34,720 bases of DNA from an uncultured Bacteroidales bacterium (GCA_946055775.1 CAMGHE010000011.1:1-34720), one strand, 5' to 3'. Numbered from the stretch's first letter, positions 18,503-27,980 are shown. Translations and numbers: made by a program. The notes: generated by a model from the letters alone, not told the origin.

Positions 18503-18616
18503 CGGTGTGTCATAATGGCCAATCTGCTTCGTTACTATCGGCATTCGGGCTTGGTCATGGCGGTGTGTCATAATAGCCAATCTGCTGCGTTGCTATCGTC
18601 TTCGGGCTTGGTCATG
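18503..18616 (+). repeat. Tandem duplication, about 58-bp unit, two copies
   Basis: cggtgtgtcataatggccaatctgcttcgttactatcggcattcgggcttggtcatg (18503) and cggtgtgtcataatagccaatctgctgcgttgctatcgtcttcgggcttggtcatg (18561). Confidence 0.9.
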
Positions 18617-18628
18617 TACTTCAGTACA

Positions 18629-18812
18629 CTCCCTGCGCCCTCATCCTCAGCGCCTTGCATCTTGACCATTCTGACGCACCTTTGAGTGCGCGTCAAAATT
18701 TGCATTTTGACACACCCTCACTCCCTGCGCCCTCAGCCTCAGCGCCTTGCATCTTAGCCATTCTGACGCACCTTCGAGTGCGCGTCAAAATTTGCATTTT
18801 GACACACCCTCG
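18629..18812 (+). repeat. Tandem duplication, 92-bp unit, two copies
   Basis: ctccctgcgccctcatcctcagcgccttgcatcttgaccattctgacgcacctttgagtgcgcgtcaaaatttgcattttgacacaccctca repeated at 18721 with about 5 mismatches; each has hairpin tcaaaat-ttgc-attttga. Confidence 0.95.
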
Positions 18813-19143
18813 CCGTCCCGCAAAACTTCTGCCGGAGAGCAATGCTTTTCTTTGTTAATCTGTCGTTTGTCGTTGCCAAGCATGTCACAGCTGATGTTTG
18901 TTTCACCCGTCGCGCCCAGTTGTTGCCGAATCTGCCCACCGCTCCAAAGTCTGCTCCTTCAGCACGTCGCCCTCGGTTGCATAATTATTCCGTTTCCTGC
19001 ATGATTATGCAAAAATTCGGGGCTTCAGCGCGATGAAAAGTTTATGAAAGTTTAACGGTTGGAGGGCTAAAACAGCCCGTTCGGGCGGTCTGAGTACACG
19101 GTCGCCCAAACGGCACACACAACCTGGGCGACTGAAAAAACAA

Positions 19144-19173
19144 CTTGGGCGACTGTTTTTACGGTCGCCCAAG
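19144..19173. repeat. Strong hairpin within a cluster of tgggcgac/gtcgccca inverted repeats
   Basis: cttgggcgac (19144-19153) / gtcgcccaag (19164-19173), perfect 10-bp stem; additional copies at about 19101 and 19125. Confidence 0.8.
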
Positions 19174-19196
19174 GTGTAATCCCCCCCTTGGGGCCG

Positions 19197-19223
19197 AAAA
19201 AAAGGGCCCCCAAGGGAGCCCTT
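19197..19223 (-). terminator. Intrinsic terminator-like hairpin plus T7 on minus strand
   Basis: Minus strand gggctcccttgggggcccttttttt: G/C stem with short loop followed by seven T (A7 at + 19197-19203). Confidence 0.5.
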
Positions 19224-19237
19224 CGCAGTTTGCAGTG

Positions 19238-19269
19238 TAAAGATACAAAATAATCGGGCGAAATGCAAA
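19238..19269 (-). promoter_or_regulatory. Candidate Bacteroidota promoter reading toward the srf cluster
   Basis: Minus strand TTTG (19269-19266) - 20 nt - TATCTTTA (19245-19238), near-consensus TTTG-N20-TAnnTTTG. Confidence 0.4.
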
Positions 19270-19569
19270 TCGCCCCCCGGAGGCCCAGTCGTCGCAAAAC
19301 TGCATAAATGTTCATTTTTGCCCAGGTTGGCGATGCCGTTACGGGTGGGTCAAGATAGGTCTGGCCATGTACACTCGCCCCGCCTGCGCCCCACAGTCAT
19401 AGACGACAACGAGGACAACCCTGACAACGAGGACAACTTGGATGGTTGTATATGGCCAAACTTATTTTGACACCCCCTCCAAGCCCTCTCCATCCCCGAA
19501 ACCATCCGTAATCTGCAACCTGCCCCAGCAGTTTGTCGCGTTTTCCTATCCCGTTCGCTGAAAATATGC

Positions 19570-19577
19570 TAATTTTG
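19570..19577 (+). promoter_or_regulatory. Candidate -7 element TAATTTTG upstream of dxs
   Basis: Matches TAnnTTTG, about 60 nt upstream of the dxs ATG; -33 element not well spaced. Confidence 0.4.
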
Positions 19578-19638
19578 CTGCGTCATAACGGCGGCAGCAC
19601 CATGGCGCGCTAACCCGCCCCTTTCGCGAAAGACCCAG

Positions 19639-21549
19639 ATGGCGGAAACAACGAAACTGAAATATCTCAACCACATAGACTGTCCCGAAGACCTGCGCCA
19701 GTTGCCCGTCAAGGCGCTGCCCGAGGTGTGCGACGAACTGAGGCAGACCATCATCGACGAACTGGCCGACAACCCCGGCCACTTCGCCTCGAGCCTCGGC
19801 ACCGTCGAACTGACCGTGGCCCTGCACTACGTCATACACACCCCCTACGACCGCATCGTCTGGGACGTGGGCCACCAAGCCTACGGCCACAAGATACTCA
19901 CCGGACGCCGCGAACGCTTCCATACCAACAGGCAGATGGGCGGCATACGTCCCTTCCCCTCACCCCTGGAGAGCGAGTACGATACCTTCGCCTGCGGCCA
20001 TGCGTCCAACTCCATCTCGGCTGCTCTAGGCATGTCCGTGGCCGACGTGCTGAGCGGCGATGCCGTCCGGCACGTCGTGGCCGTCATCGGCGACGGCGCC
20101 ATGAGCGGCGGATTGGCCTTCGAGGGACTCAACAACGCGTCCGACACGCCAAACAACCTGCTCATTGTCCTCAACGACAACAACATGAGCATCGACCGCG
20201 CCGTCGGGGGCATGAAGGAATACCTCACCCACCTGCACACCAGTACGTTCTACAACAGCCTGCGCAACCGCCTGTCGCGCCAACTCATGTCGTGGGGCAT
20301 GCTCTCCGACGAGCGCCGCCGCGCCATCATACGCTTCAACAACTCCCTCAAGTCGCTCCTGACCCACCAGCAGAACATCTTCGAGGGCATGAACATCCGC
20401 TACTTCGGCCCTGTGGATGGCCACAATGTCAAAGAGTTGGTGCGCGTGCTCAACGAGATAAAGGACATGCGCGGGCCCCGTCTGCTCCACCTCCACACCA
20501 CCAAGGGCAAGGGCTTCAAGCCCGCCGAGGAGGCCGCCACCGAATGGCACGCCCCTGGCCGCTTCGACAAGGAGAGCGGCTGCCGCATCGTGGCCGACAC
20601 CACAGGCAAGCCCCCACGCTTCCAGGACGTCTTCGGCCACACCCTGCTCGAACTGGCTGAGGCCAACCCTCGCATCGTCGGCGTCACGCCGGCCATGCCC
20701 ACGGGATGCTCCATGAACATCATGATGAAGGCCATGCCCGACCGCACCTTCGACGTGGGCATCGCCGAAGGCCACGCCGTCACCTTCTCGGCCGGCATGG
20801 CCAAGGAGGGTATGCAGCCCTTCTGCAACATCTACTCCTCGTTCGCCCAGCGTGCCTACGACAACGTCATCCACGACGTGGCGCTGCTCAGTCTGCCCGT
20901 CGTCCTCTGTCTGGACCGCGCCGGCCTCGTGGGCGAGGACGGTCCGACGCACCACGGCGCCTTCGACATCGCCGCGCTGCGCACCGTGCCCAACCTGACC
21001 ATCGCCTCGCCCTTAGACGAGCGCGAACTGCGCCGCCTGATGTACACGGCGCAGTTGTCCGGCCAAGGGCCCTTCGTCATCCGCTACCCCCGCGGCTGCG
21101 GCCGCCTGACCGACTGGCGCTGCCCCCTCGAGGCCGTGCCCGTAGGCCGCGGACGCTGCCTGCACGACGGCCGCGACGTGGCGCTCATCACCTTCGGCCC
21201 CATCGGCATGGAGGGCGCCGACGCCGTGGCCGACGTCGAGGCCGAAGGACGCATCACCGTGGCCCACTACGACCTGCGCTTCGTCAAGCCCCTCGACGAC
21301 GACCTGCTGCACGACGTGGCGCGCCGCTTCCGCCACATCGTCACCGTCGAGGACGGCGCACGCATGGGCGGCATGGGCTCGGCCATCGCCGAATGGATGG
21401 CCGACCACGGCTACGCGCCACGCCTGACACGCCTCGGGCTGCCCGACGCCTTCGTCGAGCACGGCACGCCGGCGCAGCTTCACCGCCTGGTGGGCATCGA
21501 CCGCCAGGCCATCGCCGACGCCCTCAGAGCGGCGGCAGCAGAGCAATAG
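19639..21549 (+). CDS. dxs: 1-deoxy-D-xylulose-5-phosphate synthase
   Basis: 636 aa; [59 protein letters not shown] and [16 protein letters not shown] thiamine-binding motifs. Confidence 0.97.
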   Translation: MAETTKLKYLNHIDCPEDLRQLPVKALPEVCDELRQTIIDELADNPGHFASSLGTVELTVALHYVIHTPYDRIVWDVGHQAYGHKILTGRRERFHTNRQMGGIRPFPSPLESEYDTFACGHASNSISAALGMSVADVLSGDAVRHVVAVIGDGAMSGGLAFEGLNNASDTPNNLLIVLNDNNMSIDRAVGGMKEYLTHLHTSTFYNSLRNRLSRQLMSWGMLSDERRRAIIRFNNSLKSLLTHQQNIFEGMNIRYFGPVDGHNVKELVRVLNEIKDMRGPRLLHLHTTKGKGFKPAEEAATEWHAPGRFDKESGCRIVADTTGKPPRFQDVFGHTLLELAEANPRIVGVTPAMPTGCSMNIMMKAMPDRTFDVGIAEGHAVTFSAGMAKEGMQPFCNIYSSFAQRAYDNVIHDVALLSLPVVLCLDRAGLVGEDGPTHHGAFDIAALRTVPNLTIASPLDERELRRLMYTAQLSGQGPFVIRYPRGCGRLTDWRCPLEAVPVGRGRCLHDGRDVALITFGPIGMEGADAVADVEAEGRITVAHYDLRFVKPLDDDLLHDVARRFRHIVTVEDGARMGGMGSAIAEWMADHGYAPRLTRLGLPDAFVEHGTPAQLHRLVGIDRQAIADALRAAAAEQ

Positions 21550-21607
21550 CGGCCGAGGCAGACCAATGACAGACTGACACAATCAAGCTACTTTTGACGC
21601 CAAACTC

Positions 21608-22951
21608 ATGAAAATCATCATTGCCGGCGCAGGGGCCGTGGGTACACATCTGGCCAAACTCCTCTCGCGCGAACGCCACGATATTACGCTCATCGATGCC
21701 AACCCCGAACGCTTAGAGAGTATCGGGGCCAACTTCGAACTGCTCACCATCTGCGCACCGCCCTCGTCCATCGCCACGCTCAAGCAGGCCGACGTGGGCG
21801 ATGCCGACCTCTTCATCGCCGTCACACCCGACGAGGCGCACAACATGACCTGCTGTATGCTGGCCTCGAAACTCGGCGCCACACGCACCGTGGCGCGCGT
21901 GGACAACTACGAATATACGCGCGAGGAGCACCGCGACTTCTTCCGCACCGTGGGCATCGACTCCGTCATCTACCCCGAGATGCTGGCCGGCGAGGAAATC
22001 ATCCACAACGCCAGCCACAGCTGGGTGCGCCAATGGCTGGAGATACAGAACGGCGCCCTGCTGATGCTCGGCGTCAAGGTGCGCCGCACGGCCACCATCC
22101 TCGACACGCCGCTACGCGAACTCTGCGGGCCCGACGCACCCTACCATGTCGTGGCCATCAAGCGCGGGCAGGAGACCCTCATCCCCCACGGCAACGACGT
22201 GCTGCAGGAGAGCGACGTGGTCTATTTCATGACCACGCGCGAGTATGTGCCCCTCATCCGCGAACTGACGGGCAAGCAAGACTATCCCGAGGTGCGCTCG
22301 CTCTTCATCATGGGCGGCGGCAGCACCACGGAGCAGGCCCTGTGGAACCTGCCCGAGCACATGACAGCCAAGGTGGTAGAACGCGACGTGCGCCGCTGCG
22401 AACACCTGAACGAGGCCATACGCCACCGCCACGTCCTGGTGCTCCACGGTGACGGCCGCGACATGGACCTGCTCGCCGACGAGGGCATCAGCCACGCCGA
22501 CGCCTTCCTGGCCCTCACCGACAATGCCGAGGCCAACATCCTGGCCTGCCTCACGGCCAAACGCTTGGGCGTGCGCAAGACGGTGGCCCTCGTGGAAAAC
22601 CTCGACTACATCGCCATGGCCGAGAGCCTCGACATCGGCTCCATCATCAACAAAAAGACCTTCGCCGCCAGCCACATCTACCAGATGATGCTCAAGGCCG
22701 ACGTCACCACCATGAAGACCCTCTCCGTGGCCAATGCCGACGTGGCCGAACTGGTGGTCAAGGCCGGCTCACGCGTGACGCAGCACCCCGTCAAGGACCT
22801 CTCCCTGCCCCCGACGGTGACCCTCGGCGGTATGGTGCGCAACGGCAAGGGCATGCTCGTCGGCGGCATGACCACCTTCCAGCCCGGCGACACCGTGGTG
22901 GCCTTCTGCTTGGAAAACAGCGTGAAGCGCCTAGAGAAGTACTTCAAGTAG
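21608..22951 (+). CDS. trkA: Trk potassium uptake system NAD-binding protein TrkA
   Basis: 447 aa; MKIIIAGAGAVGTHLAKLLSRERHDITLIDANPERLESI Rossmann fold, duplicated KTN domain (LFIMGGGSTTEQALWNLPEH), upstream of trkH. Confidence 0.95.
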   Translation: MKIIIAGAGAVGTHLAKLLSRERHDITLIDANPERLESIGANFELLTICAPPSSIATLKQADVGDADLFIAVTPDEAHNMTCCMLASKLGATRTVARVDNYEYTREEHRDFFRTVGIDSVIYPEMLAGEEIIHNASHSWVRQWLEIQNGALLMLGVKVRRTATILDTPLRELCGPDAPYHVVAIKRGQETLIPHGNDVLQESDVVYFMTTREYVPLIRELTGKQDYPEVRSLFIMGGGSTTEQALWNLPEHMTAKVVERDVRRCEHLNEAIRHRHVLVLHGDGRDMDLLADEGISHADAFLALTDNAEANILACLTAKRLGVRKTVALVENLDYIAMAESLDIGSIINKKTFAASHIYQMMLKADVTTMKTLSVANADVAELVVKAGSRVTQHPVKDLSLPPTVTLGGMVRNGKGMLVGGMTTFQPGDTVVAFCLENSVKRLEKYFK

Positions 22952-23014
22952 GAACAGCCGGCAACGCTGGCACGTCTCCTCTCAAACCTTCGCATCCCCT
23001 ATCAACCCTTATTG

Positions 23015-24472
23015 ATGTTCAACCCCCGCACCATCCTGCGCATCATGGGCACGCTGCTCTTCATCGCGGCCCTGATGTTTGCCGTATGCCTGGGCGTGGC
23101 GCTGTTTTACGGCGAGGAACGCCTGGACTACTTCGTCATCCCCATCGCCGTGGCGGTGGGCATGGGATTGCTGTGCCGCCTTGTGGCACGCGGCGGCGCC
23201 AGCGCCATCAGCAGGCGCGACGGCTACCTCTGCGTCTCGCTGTCGTGGACGCTCTTCGCCGCCGTGGGCGTGCTGCCCTTCATGATCAGCGGCTACGAGC
23301 CGCGGCTGGCACAGGCTTTCTTTGAGAGCATGTCCGGCTTCTCTACGACGGGCGCCACCGCCTTAGACAACATCGACGTACTGCCCCATTCCATCCTGCT
23401 CTGGCGCAGTCTGACCCACTGGCTCGGTGGCATGGGTATCGTCTTCTTCACCCTGGTCATCCTCCCCGGCATGGGCACGGGAAGTCTCAAACTCTTCTCG
23501 GCCGAGAGCACCGGACTGAAGATGGAAAAACTCCACCCCCGCGTCAGCACCACCGCACGCTGGCTCTGGGCCGTCTATCTTTTTCTCACCGTCAGTTGCA
23601 CCATCGCCTACTACCTGGCCGGCATGAGCCTCTTCGACGCCGTCAACCACGCCTTCTCCACCATCGCCACAGGCGGATTCTCCACCCATCAGGACAGCAT
23701 AGCGTGGTTCCACTCGCCCACCATCGAGAGCACCGTGACGGCGTTCATGTTCCTCTCGGGCGTCAACTTCACCCTCATTTACACGTTCTTCATCAAGCGG
23801 CGCTTCAAGGCCGTGCTGCGCGACAGCGAACTGCGTGCCTACATCGCCATCGTGCTGGGTGCCTCGGCCACGCTGGCCGTCATCCTCGTGGTATGGCGCG
23901 GCTTCACCCCCGTCGATGCCCTGCGCGAGAGCCTGTTCTACTGCACCTCTCTGCAAACCACAACCGGCTTTACCACCATCGACCCCGCCGCGTGGCCCCC
24001 CGCCACATGGCTCCTGCTGATGACGGTGTGTTTCTTCGGCGCCTGCTCGGGCAGTACCAGCGGCGGCGTGAAGAGCGTGCGCATCCTCACCGCCTTCAAG
24101 GCCGTCATGGGGCAGTTTCGCTCCCTGATCCACCCCAACGCCATCCTGCCCGTGCGCCTCAACGGCAACCCCGTGTCGTCGCATGTGGTCCACACGGTGT
24201 TTGCCATGATAGCCGCCTTCATCATCTTGGCCTTCTTCGGCACGGTGGCCTATTTGGCCATGGGCATGCCGCTGCTCGACGCCTTCAGCTGTACGCTGAC
24301 CATGCTGACCAACGCCGGACCCGCCTTCGGCCATGAGATGGGGCCTCTGTCGTCGTGGAGCGAGATGAGCGATGCCGGCCTGTGGCTCGGCTCGTTCCTG
24401 ATGCTCGCCGGCCGCCTGGAAATCTTCTCCCTGCTGCTGCCCTTCGTCCCCGCCTTCTGGAAAGACCAGTAA
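23015..24472 (+). CDS. trkH: Trk potassium transporter membrane subunit TrkH
   Basis: About 485 aa; selectivity-filter-like segments SGFSTTGATALDNID, IATGGFSTH, TTTGFTTID, TNAGPAFG; adjacent to trkA. Confidence 0.95.
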   Translation: MFNPRTILRIMGTLLFIAALMFAVCLGVALFYGEERLDYFVIPIAVAVGMGLLCRLVARGGASAISRRDGYLCVSLSWTLFAAVGVLPFMISGYEPRLAQAFFESMSGFSTTGATALDNIDVLPHSILLWRSLTHWLGGMGIVFFTLVILPGMGTGSLKLFSAESTGLKMEKLHPRVSTTARWLWAVYLFLTVSCTIAYYLAGMSLFDAVNHAFSTIATGGFSTHQDSIAWFHSPTIESTVTAFMFLSGVNFTLIYTFFIKRRFKAVLRDSELRAYIAIVLGASATLAVILVVWRGFTPVDALRESLFYCTSLQTTTGFTTIDPAAWPPATWLLLMTVCFFGACSGSTSGGVKSVRILTAFKAVMGQFRSLIHPNAILPVRLNGNPVSSHVVHTVFAMIAAFIILAFFGTVAYLAMGMPLLDAFSCTLTMLTNAGPAFGHEMGPLSSWSEMSDAGLWLGSFLMLAGRLEIFSLLLPFVPAFWKDQ

Positions 24473-24521
24473 ACGCCCTTCTGGAAAGACAGGTAAACGC
24501 CCTCCGGAAAGACCAGTAAGG
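24453..24521 (+). repeat. 24-bp tandem repeat (3 imperfect copies) spanning the trkH stop codon
   Basis: ccttctggaaagaccagtaaacgc / ccttctggaaagacaggtaaacgc / cctccggaaagaccagtaagg. Confidence 0.85.
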
Positions 24522-24572
24522 GGAGAACACGCCATCCGCCCACTATTGCCCCCTCTCTATCCCCCCAAGCCT

Positions 24573-25232
24573 ATGCAAGAGATTTTCGACTTCCTCACCG
24601 ACATAGCGGCACACAACGACCGTCAGTGGTTCGCCGACAACCGCGCCCGCTACGACGCCGCCCACGCCGCCTTCACGGCCCTCGCCGCCGAGGTGAAGGA
24701 CCACGTCGCCGCCTTCGACCCCGAGGTCAGCGCCGTCGCCGTCAAGGACACCCTCTACCGCTTCTACCGCGACACGCGCTTCTCGGCCGACAAGTCGCCC
24801 TACAAGCGCCACTTCGGCACCTACATCAATACGCGCGGGAAGAAGTCGCTCCACGGCGGCTACTACCTGCACATCGAGCCCGGCCACTGCATGATTGCCG
24901 TCGGGGCCTACTGCCTACCGTCGGATGTGCTGCGCGCCGTGCGCAGCAGCATCGTGGCGCAGCCCGAGACCTTCCACGCCTTGCTCACCGAGCCCCAGTT
25001 GGCAGCCCTCCGGCCGCGTCTGGGCGAGACCCACCTCAAGACGATGCCCGCCGGCTTCCCACGCGACTTCATCTATCCCCAGTATCTCCGCCCCCGCGAG
25101 TACGACCTGAGCATCGACATCGACGACGCCTTCTGCTTCGCCCCCGACTTTGCCCGGCGCACGGCCGACGTCTTCAGGCTGATGAAGCCCTTCCTCGACT
25201 TTGTCAACGACACTGTTGACGACTACATCTGA
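24573..25232 (+). CDS. DUF2461 family protein
   Basis: MQEIFDFLTDIAAHNDRQWFADNRARYDAA...DTLYRFYRDTRFSADKSPYKRHFGTYI...GGYYLHIEPGHCMIAVGAY is characteristic of DUF2461/TIGR02453. Confidence 0.9.
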   Translation: MQEIFDFLTDIAAHNDRQWFADNRARYDAAHAAFTALAAEVKDHVAAFDPEVSAVAVKDTLYRFYRDTRFSADKSPYKRHFGTYINTRGKKSLHGGYYLHIEPGHCMIAVGAYCLPSDVLRAVRSSIVAQPETFHALLTEPQLAALRPRLGETHLKTMPAGFPRDFIYPQYLRPREYDLSIDIDDAFCFAPDFARRTADVFRLMKPFLDFVNDTVDDYI

Positions 25233-25244
25233 CATCCTTACCCC

Positions 25245-25904
25245 ATGCGCATCCTCCTCTTCCTCCTCGCCGCCCTGACATGGTTCGCCTCGTGCGGCCA
25301 CAGCGACATCCACCAGGCCATCAAGCAGATGGCCGAGACCGCCATCGACACCACGGGCTTCGCCACACGCAGCATCAACACCAACCGCTTCTCGTCGGTC
25401 GAGATAGACTGCTTCGCCGACGTCGATTTCATCCAGACCGACGCCAACACCATGCCCCATGTGCGTATCGCCGCGCCGCCCAAGGTCATCGACCACGTCA
25501 CCACACGCGCCGCCGACGACCACCTGGTCATCTCCACCGAGCGCCGCTACCGCATGCCCGAACGCGCCGTCGTGCGCATCGAAATTTTCGCCCCCTACGT
25601 CAGCGCCTTCACCCTCAACGGCGGCAAGTGCCTGCGTCTGGGACGCCTCAAGGCCCTCAGTCCGCTGACGCTCGAGACCTATGGCGTAGGCTCTGTCACG
25701 GCCGACCGCATCGAAGCCCCCGAGGTTGATGTCCGCCTCTCGGGCGACGGCAACGTGGACCTCAAGGGCATCGCCACCGGCCGCCTGCGCGCCGAGATAA
25801 GCGGTGCCGGCCATATCTACCTGCAGGGCAGGGCGGCCGACACCCTCTTTGTCGCACCGGCAGACGGACAGATACTGGCCGACAGCCTCTACGTCTGCCG
25901 CTGA
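25245..25904 (+). CDS. GIN-domain (DUF2807-type) putative auto-transporter adhesin-head lipoprotein
   Basis: Lipoprotein-like signal MRILLFLLAALTWFASCGHSD; FSSVEIDCFADVDFIQTD...LEVYGVGSVTADRIEAPEVDVRLSGDGNVDLKG-type repeat pattern (reads LETYGVGSV in this sequence). Confidence 0.8.
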   Translation: MRILLFLLAALTWFASCGHSDIHQAIKQMAETAIDTTGFATRSINTNRFSSVEIDCFADVDFIQTDANTMPHVRIAAPPKVIDHVTTRAADDHLVISTERRYRMPERAVVRIEIFAPYVSAFTLNGGKCLRLGRLKALSPLTLETYGVGSVTADRIEAPEVDVRLSGDGNVDLKGIATGRLRAEISGAGHIYLQGRAADTLFVAPADGQILADSLYVCR

Positions 25905-25984
25905 CGCCAAACTGCTTACCGCCAAACCAGACAATACCGACACACTCCGCAACACATTATTCACAACACTAAACAGACCTTGTC

Positions 25985-27601
25985 ATGCACCTTTCCCTCA
26001 GCCTGCGTCGCGTCACTGCCGCTGCGCTGACGCTCGTTGCCGTACTCACCGCACAGGCCGGCGACGTCATCCCCCAACCTCTCCATTCACCGGCCGCGGA
26101 AGCCACGCTGACCGCCATGCCCGAAGGGACCATCACCTACCGCCACGACTCGCTCGCCGCCGAGGCCCGTTATCTGGCCACCGCCCTTCAGGCTCGCGGC
26201 GACAGCCGTAGCACGGCCCGCGCCCGCCGCGCCCGCCGCGGCATCGTTCTCCTGACGACCGATACCCTCAGCGGCCCCGAAGCCTACCGCATAGAGACTA
26301 CGCCGCAGCGCGTGACGCTCGTCGGCGGAAGTCGCGCGGGCCTGTTCTACGCCATACAGACCCTCCTCCAGCAGACCGAGGACGGCCGCTTGCCCCTCGG
26401 CATTACCGCTGACGCCCCGCGCTACGCCTGGCGCGGCATCATGATGGACGAAGCGCGCCACTTCTTCGGCCGCGACAAGGTGATGCAACTGCTCGACCTC
26501 ATGGCGCGCTACAAACTCAACCGCTTCCACTGGCATCTGACCGACGAGCAGGCGTGGCGCATCGAGATAAAAGCCTTTCCGCGCCTCACCGAAGAGGGCG
26601 GACGCGGCACATGGAGCGAGCCCACGACGCGCCGCCTGCAGTGCTACACGCAGCAGGACATCCGCGACATCGTGGCCTACGCCGCCGAGCGCCACATCAT
26701 GGTCATCCCCGAGATTGACATGCCCGGCCACGCCACAGCGGCCAACCGCGCCTACCCCTTCCTCTCCGGCGGCGGCACGAAGGACCACTCCCACTTCACC
26801 TTCAACGTGGGCCGCGACACGGTCTATAGCGTTCTGACGCAGGTGCTGCGCGAGGTGAAGGACCTCTTCCCCGCGCCCTACCTCCATATGGGCGGCGACG
26901 AGGTGGCCTTCGGCATCACGGCATGGGAGAAGGATGCCGACGTCCAGGCCCTCATGCGCCGCGAAGGCATGACCAAGGTGAAGGAGGCCGAGGCCTACTT
27001 CATGCACCGCATGGCCGACAGCATACGCGCCCTGAACCGCACCGTGGCGGGATGGGACGAACTGCTGGCCCTCAAGCCCGACACGGCACGCACGCTCATC
27101 TTCTGGTGGCGCCACGACCGCCCGGCCGACCTCAGCCGCTCGCTGCGCATGGGCTACACCACGGTGCTCTGCCCCCGCCGCCCGCTCTACTTCGACTTCA
27201 TCCAGCACGCCACGCACCGCCACGGCCGCGTATGGAACGGCTTCTGCCCACTGGAGGACGTCTATGCCTTTCCCGACCCCCTGCTGGCCTCGCTCAAGCC
27301 CACCGACGCCGAGCGCCGCCACATCGCCGGCCTGCAGGCCAACGTGTGGACCGAGCGCATACACACGACGCAGCGCCTCGACTTCATGCTCCTGCCGCGC
27401 ATGGCGGCTGTGGGCGAGGCCGGATGGACTGCACCCGAGCGAAAGAATATGGCCGACTTTGAGCGGCGCATGCAGCGCGAATACCGCCTATACGACAGTA
27501 TGAACCTCTACTACTTCGACCCCAGAGAGCCCGGGCATCACCCCGAACCCGCTGCCGCCGAGAGACAGAACGAGAAGGTGTCGATGGACTTCCGCGACTG
27601 A
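25985..27601 (+). CDS. Beta-N-acetylhexosaminidase, glycoside hydrolase family 20
   Basis: 538 aa; RGIMMDEARHFFGRDKVMQLLDLMARYKLNRFHWHLTDEQAWRIEIKAFP; catalytic YLHMGGDEVAF. Confidence 0.95.
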   Translation: MHLSLSLRRVTAAALTLVAVLTAQAGDVIPQPLHSPAAEATLTAMPEGTITYRHDSLAAEARYLATALQARGDSRSTARARRARRGIVLLTTDTLSGPEAYRIETTPQRVTLVGGSRAGLFYAIQTLLQQTEDGRLPLGITADAPRYAWRGIMMDEARHFFGRDKVMQLLDLMARYKLNRFHWHLTDEQAWRIEIKAFPRLTEEGGRGTWSEPTTRRLQCYTQQDIRDIVAYAAERHIMVIPEIDMPGHATAANRAYPFLSGGGTKDHSHFTFNVGRDTVYSVLTQVLREVKDLFPAPYLHMGGDEVAFGITAWEKDADVQALMRREGMTKVKEAEAYFMHRMADSIRALNRTVAGWDELLALKPDTARTLIFWWRHDRPADLSRSLRMGYTTVLCPRRPLYFDFIQHATHRHGRVWNGFCPLEDVYAFPDPLLASLKPTDAERRHIAGLQANVWTERIHTTQRLDFMLLPRMAAVGEAGWTAPERKNMADFERRMQREYRLYDSMNLYYFDPREPGHHPEPAAAERQNEKVSMDFRD

Positions 27602-27684
27602 CGTTGACGGCAGACTGCCCCCGCAGACCTCTGCCACTCCTGCCACTCCTGCAAGAAAAGCCCGAAGAAAAAAACGGCAAATTA

Positions 27685-27716
27685 TTTGGCCGTTCCCCAG
27701 CCTTCCCTTACCTTTG
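27685..27716 (+). promoter_or_regulatory. Bacteroidota-type promoter for the ferredoxin gene
   Basis: TTTG (27685-27688), 20-nt spacer, TACCTTTG (27709-27716): matches TTTG-N19-21-TAnnTTTG. Confidence 0.75.
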
Positions 27717-27809
27717 CACTATCCCGACGCTCCCGGCAGCCACACCACGGCGGCCGGCACGACGAAGAAACTTCACAGATACACAATAATCATCTAAAAC
27801 ATCAACATT

Positions 27810-27980
27810 ATGGCTTACGTAATTAGTGACGACTGCATCGCTTGCGGCACCTGCATCGACGAATGCCCCTCCGGCGCCATCTCTGAAGGCGAAAAGTACT
27901 CCATCGACCCCGCTATCTGCGTAGATTGCGGCACTTGCGCCGATGTTTGCCCCTCCGGCGCCATCGCTCCAGGCGAATAA
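27810..27980 (+). CDS. 2[4Fe-4S] bacterial-type ferredoxin (56 aa)
   Basis: MAYVISDDCIACGTCIDECPSGAISEGEKYSIDPAICVDCGTCADVCPSGAIAPGE; two CxxCxxCxxxCP motifs. Not in the supplied ORF track (below its length cut-off). Confidence 0.95.
   Translation: MAYVISDDCIACGTCIDECPSGAISEGEKYSIDPAICVDCGTCADVCPSGAIAPGE

Larger units (their letters stand above)
18426..18843. repeat. Fold-back / MITE-like element with imperfect 26-bp terminal inverted repeats
   Basis: aatgctgtctggtaaaagttttgcgg (18426-18451) vs reverse complement of 18818-18843 attgctctccggcagaagttttgcgg, 21/26 identical; innermost 11 bp perfect. Confidence 0.5.

Noticed and set aside
18629-18812. CRISPR-like array
   Set aside because: Only two adjacent 92-bp copies with no unique spacers; a tandem duplication, not a repeat-spacer array.
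18446-19004. Small plus-strand ORFs (79, 67, 85 aa) in the intergenic region
   Set aside because: They are translations of the 58-bp and 92-bp DNA repeats (PAPS(A)SAPCIL.ILTHL recurring), not plausible proteins.
19005-19315. Minus-strand ORFs of 82-87 aa upstream of dxs
   Set aside because: They coincide with the hairpin array and terminator-like sequence; amino-acid sequence reflects inverted repeats.
24915-25964. 349-aa minus-strand ORF and other antisense ORFs over trkH/GH20 (23363..24535, 26087..27364)
   Set aside because: Opposite confidently identified plus-strand genes; composition typical of antisense frames.
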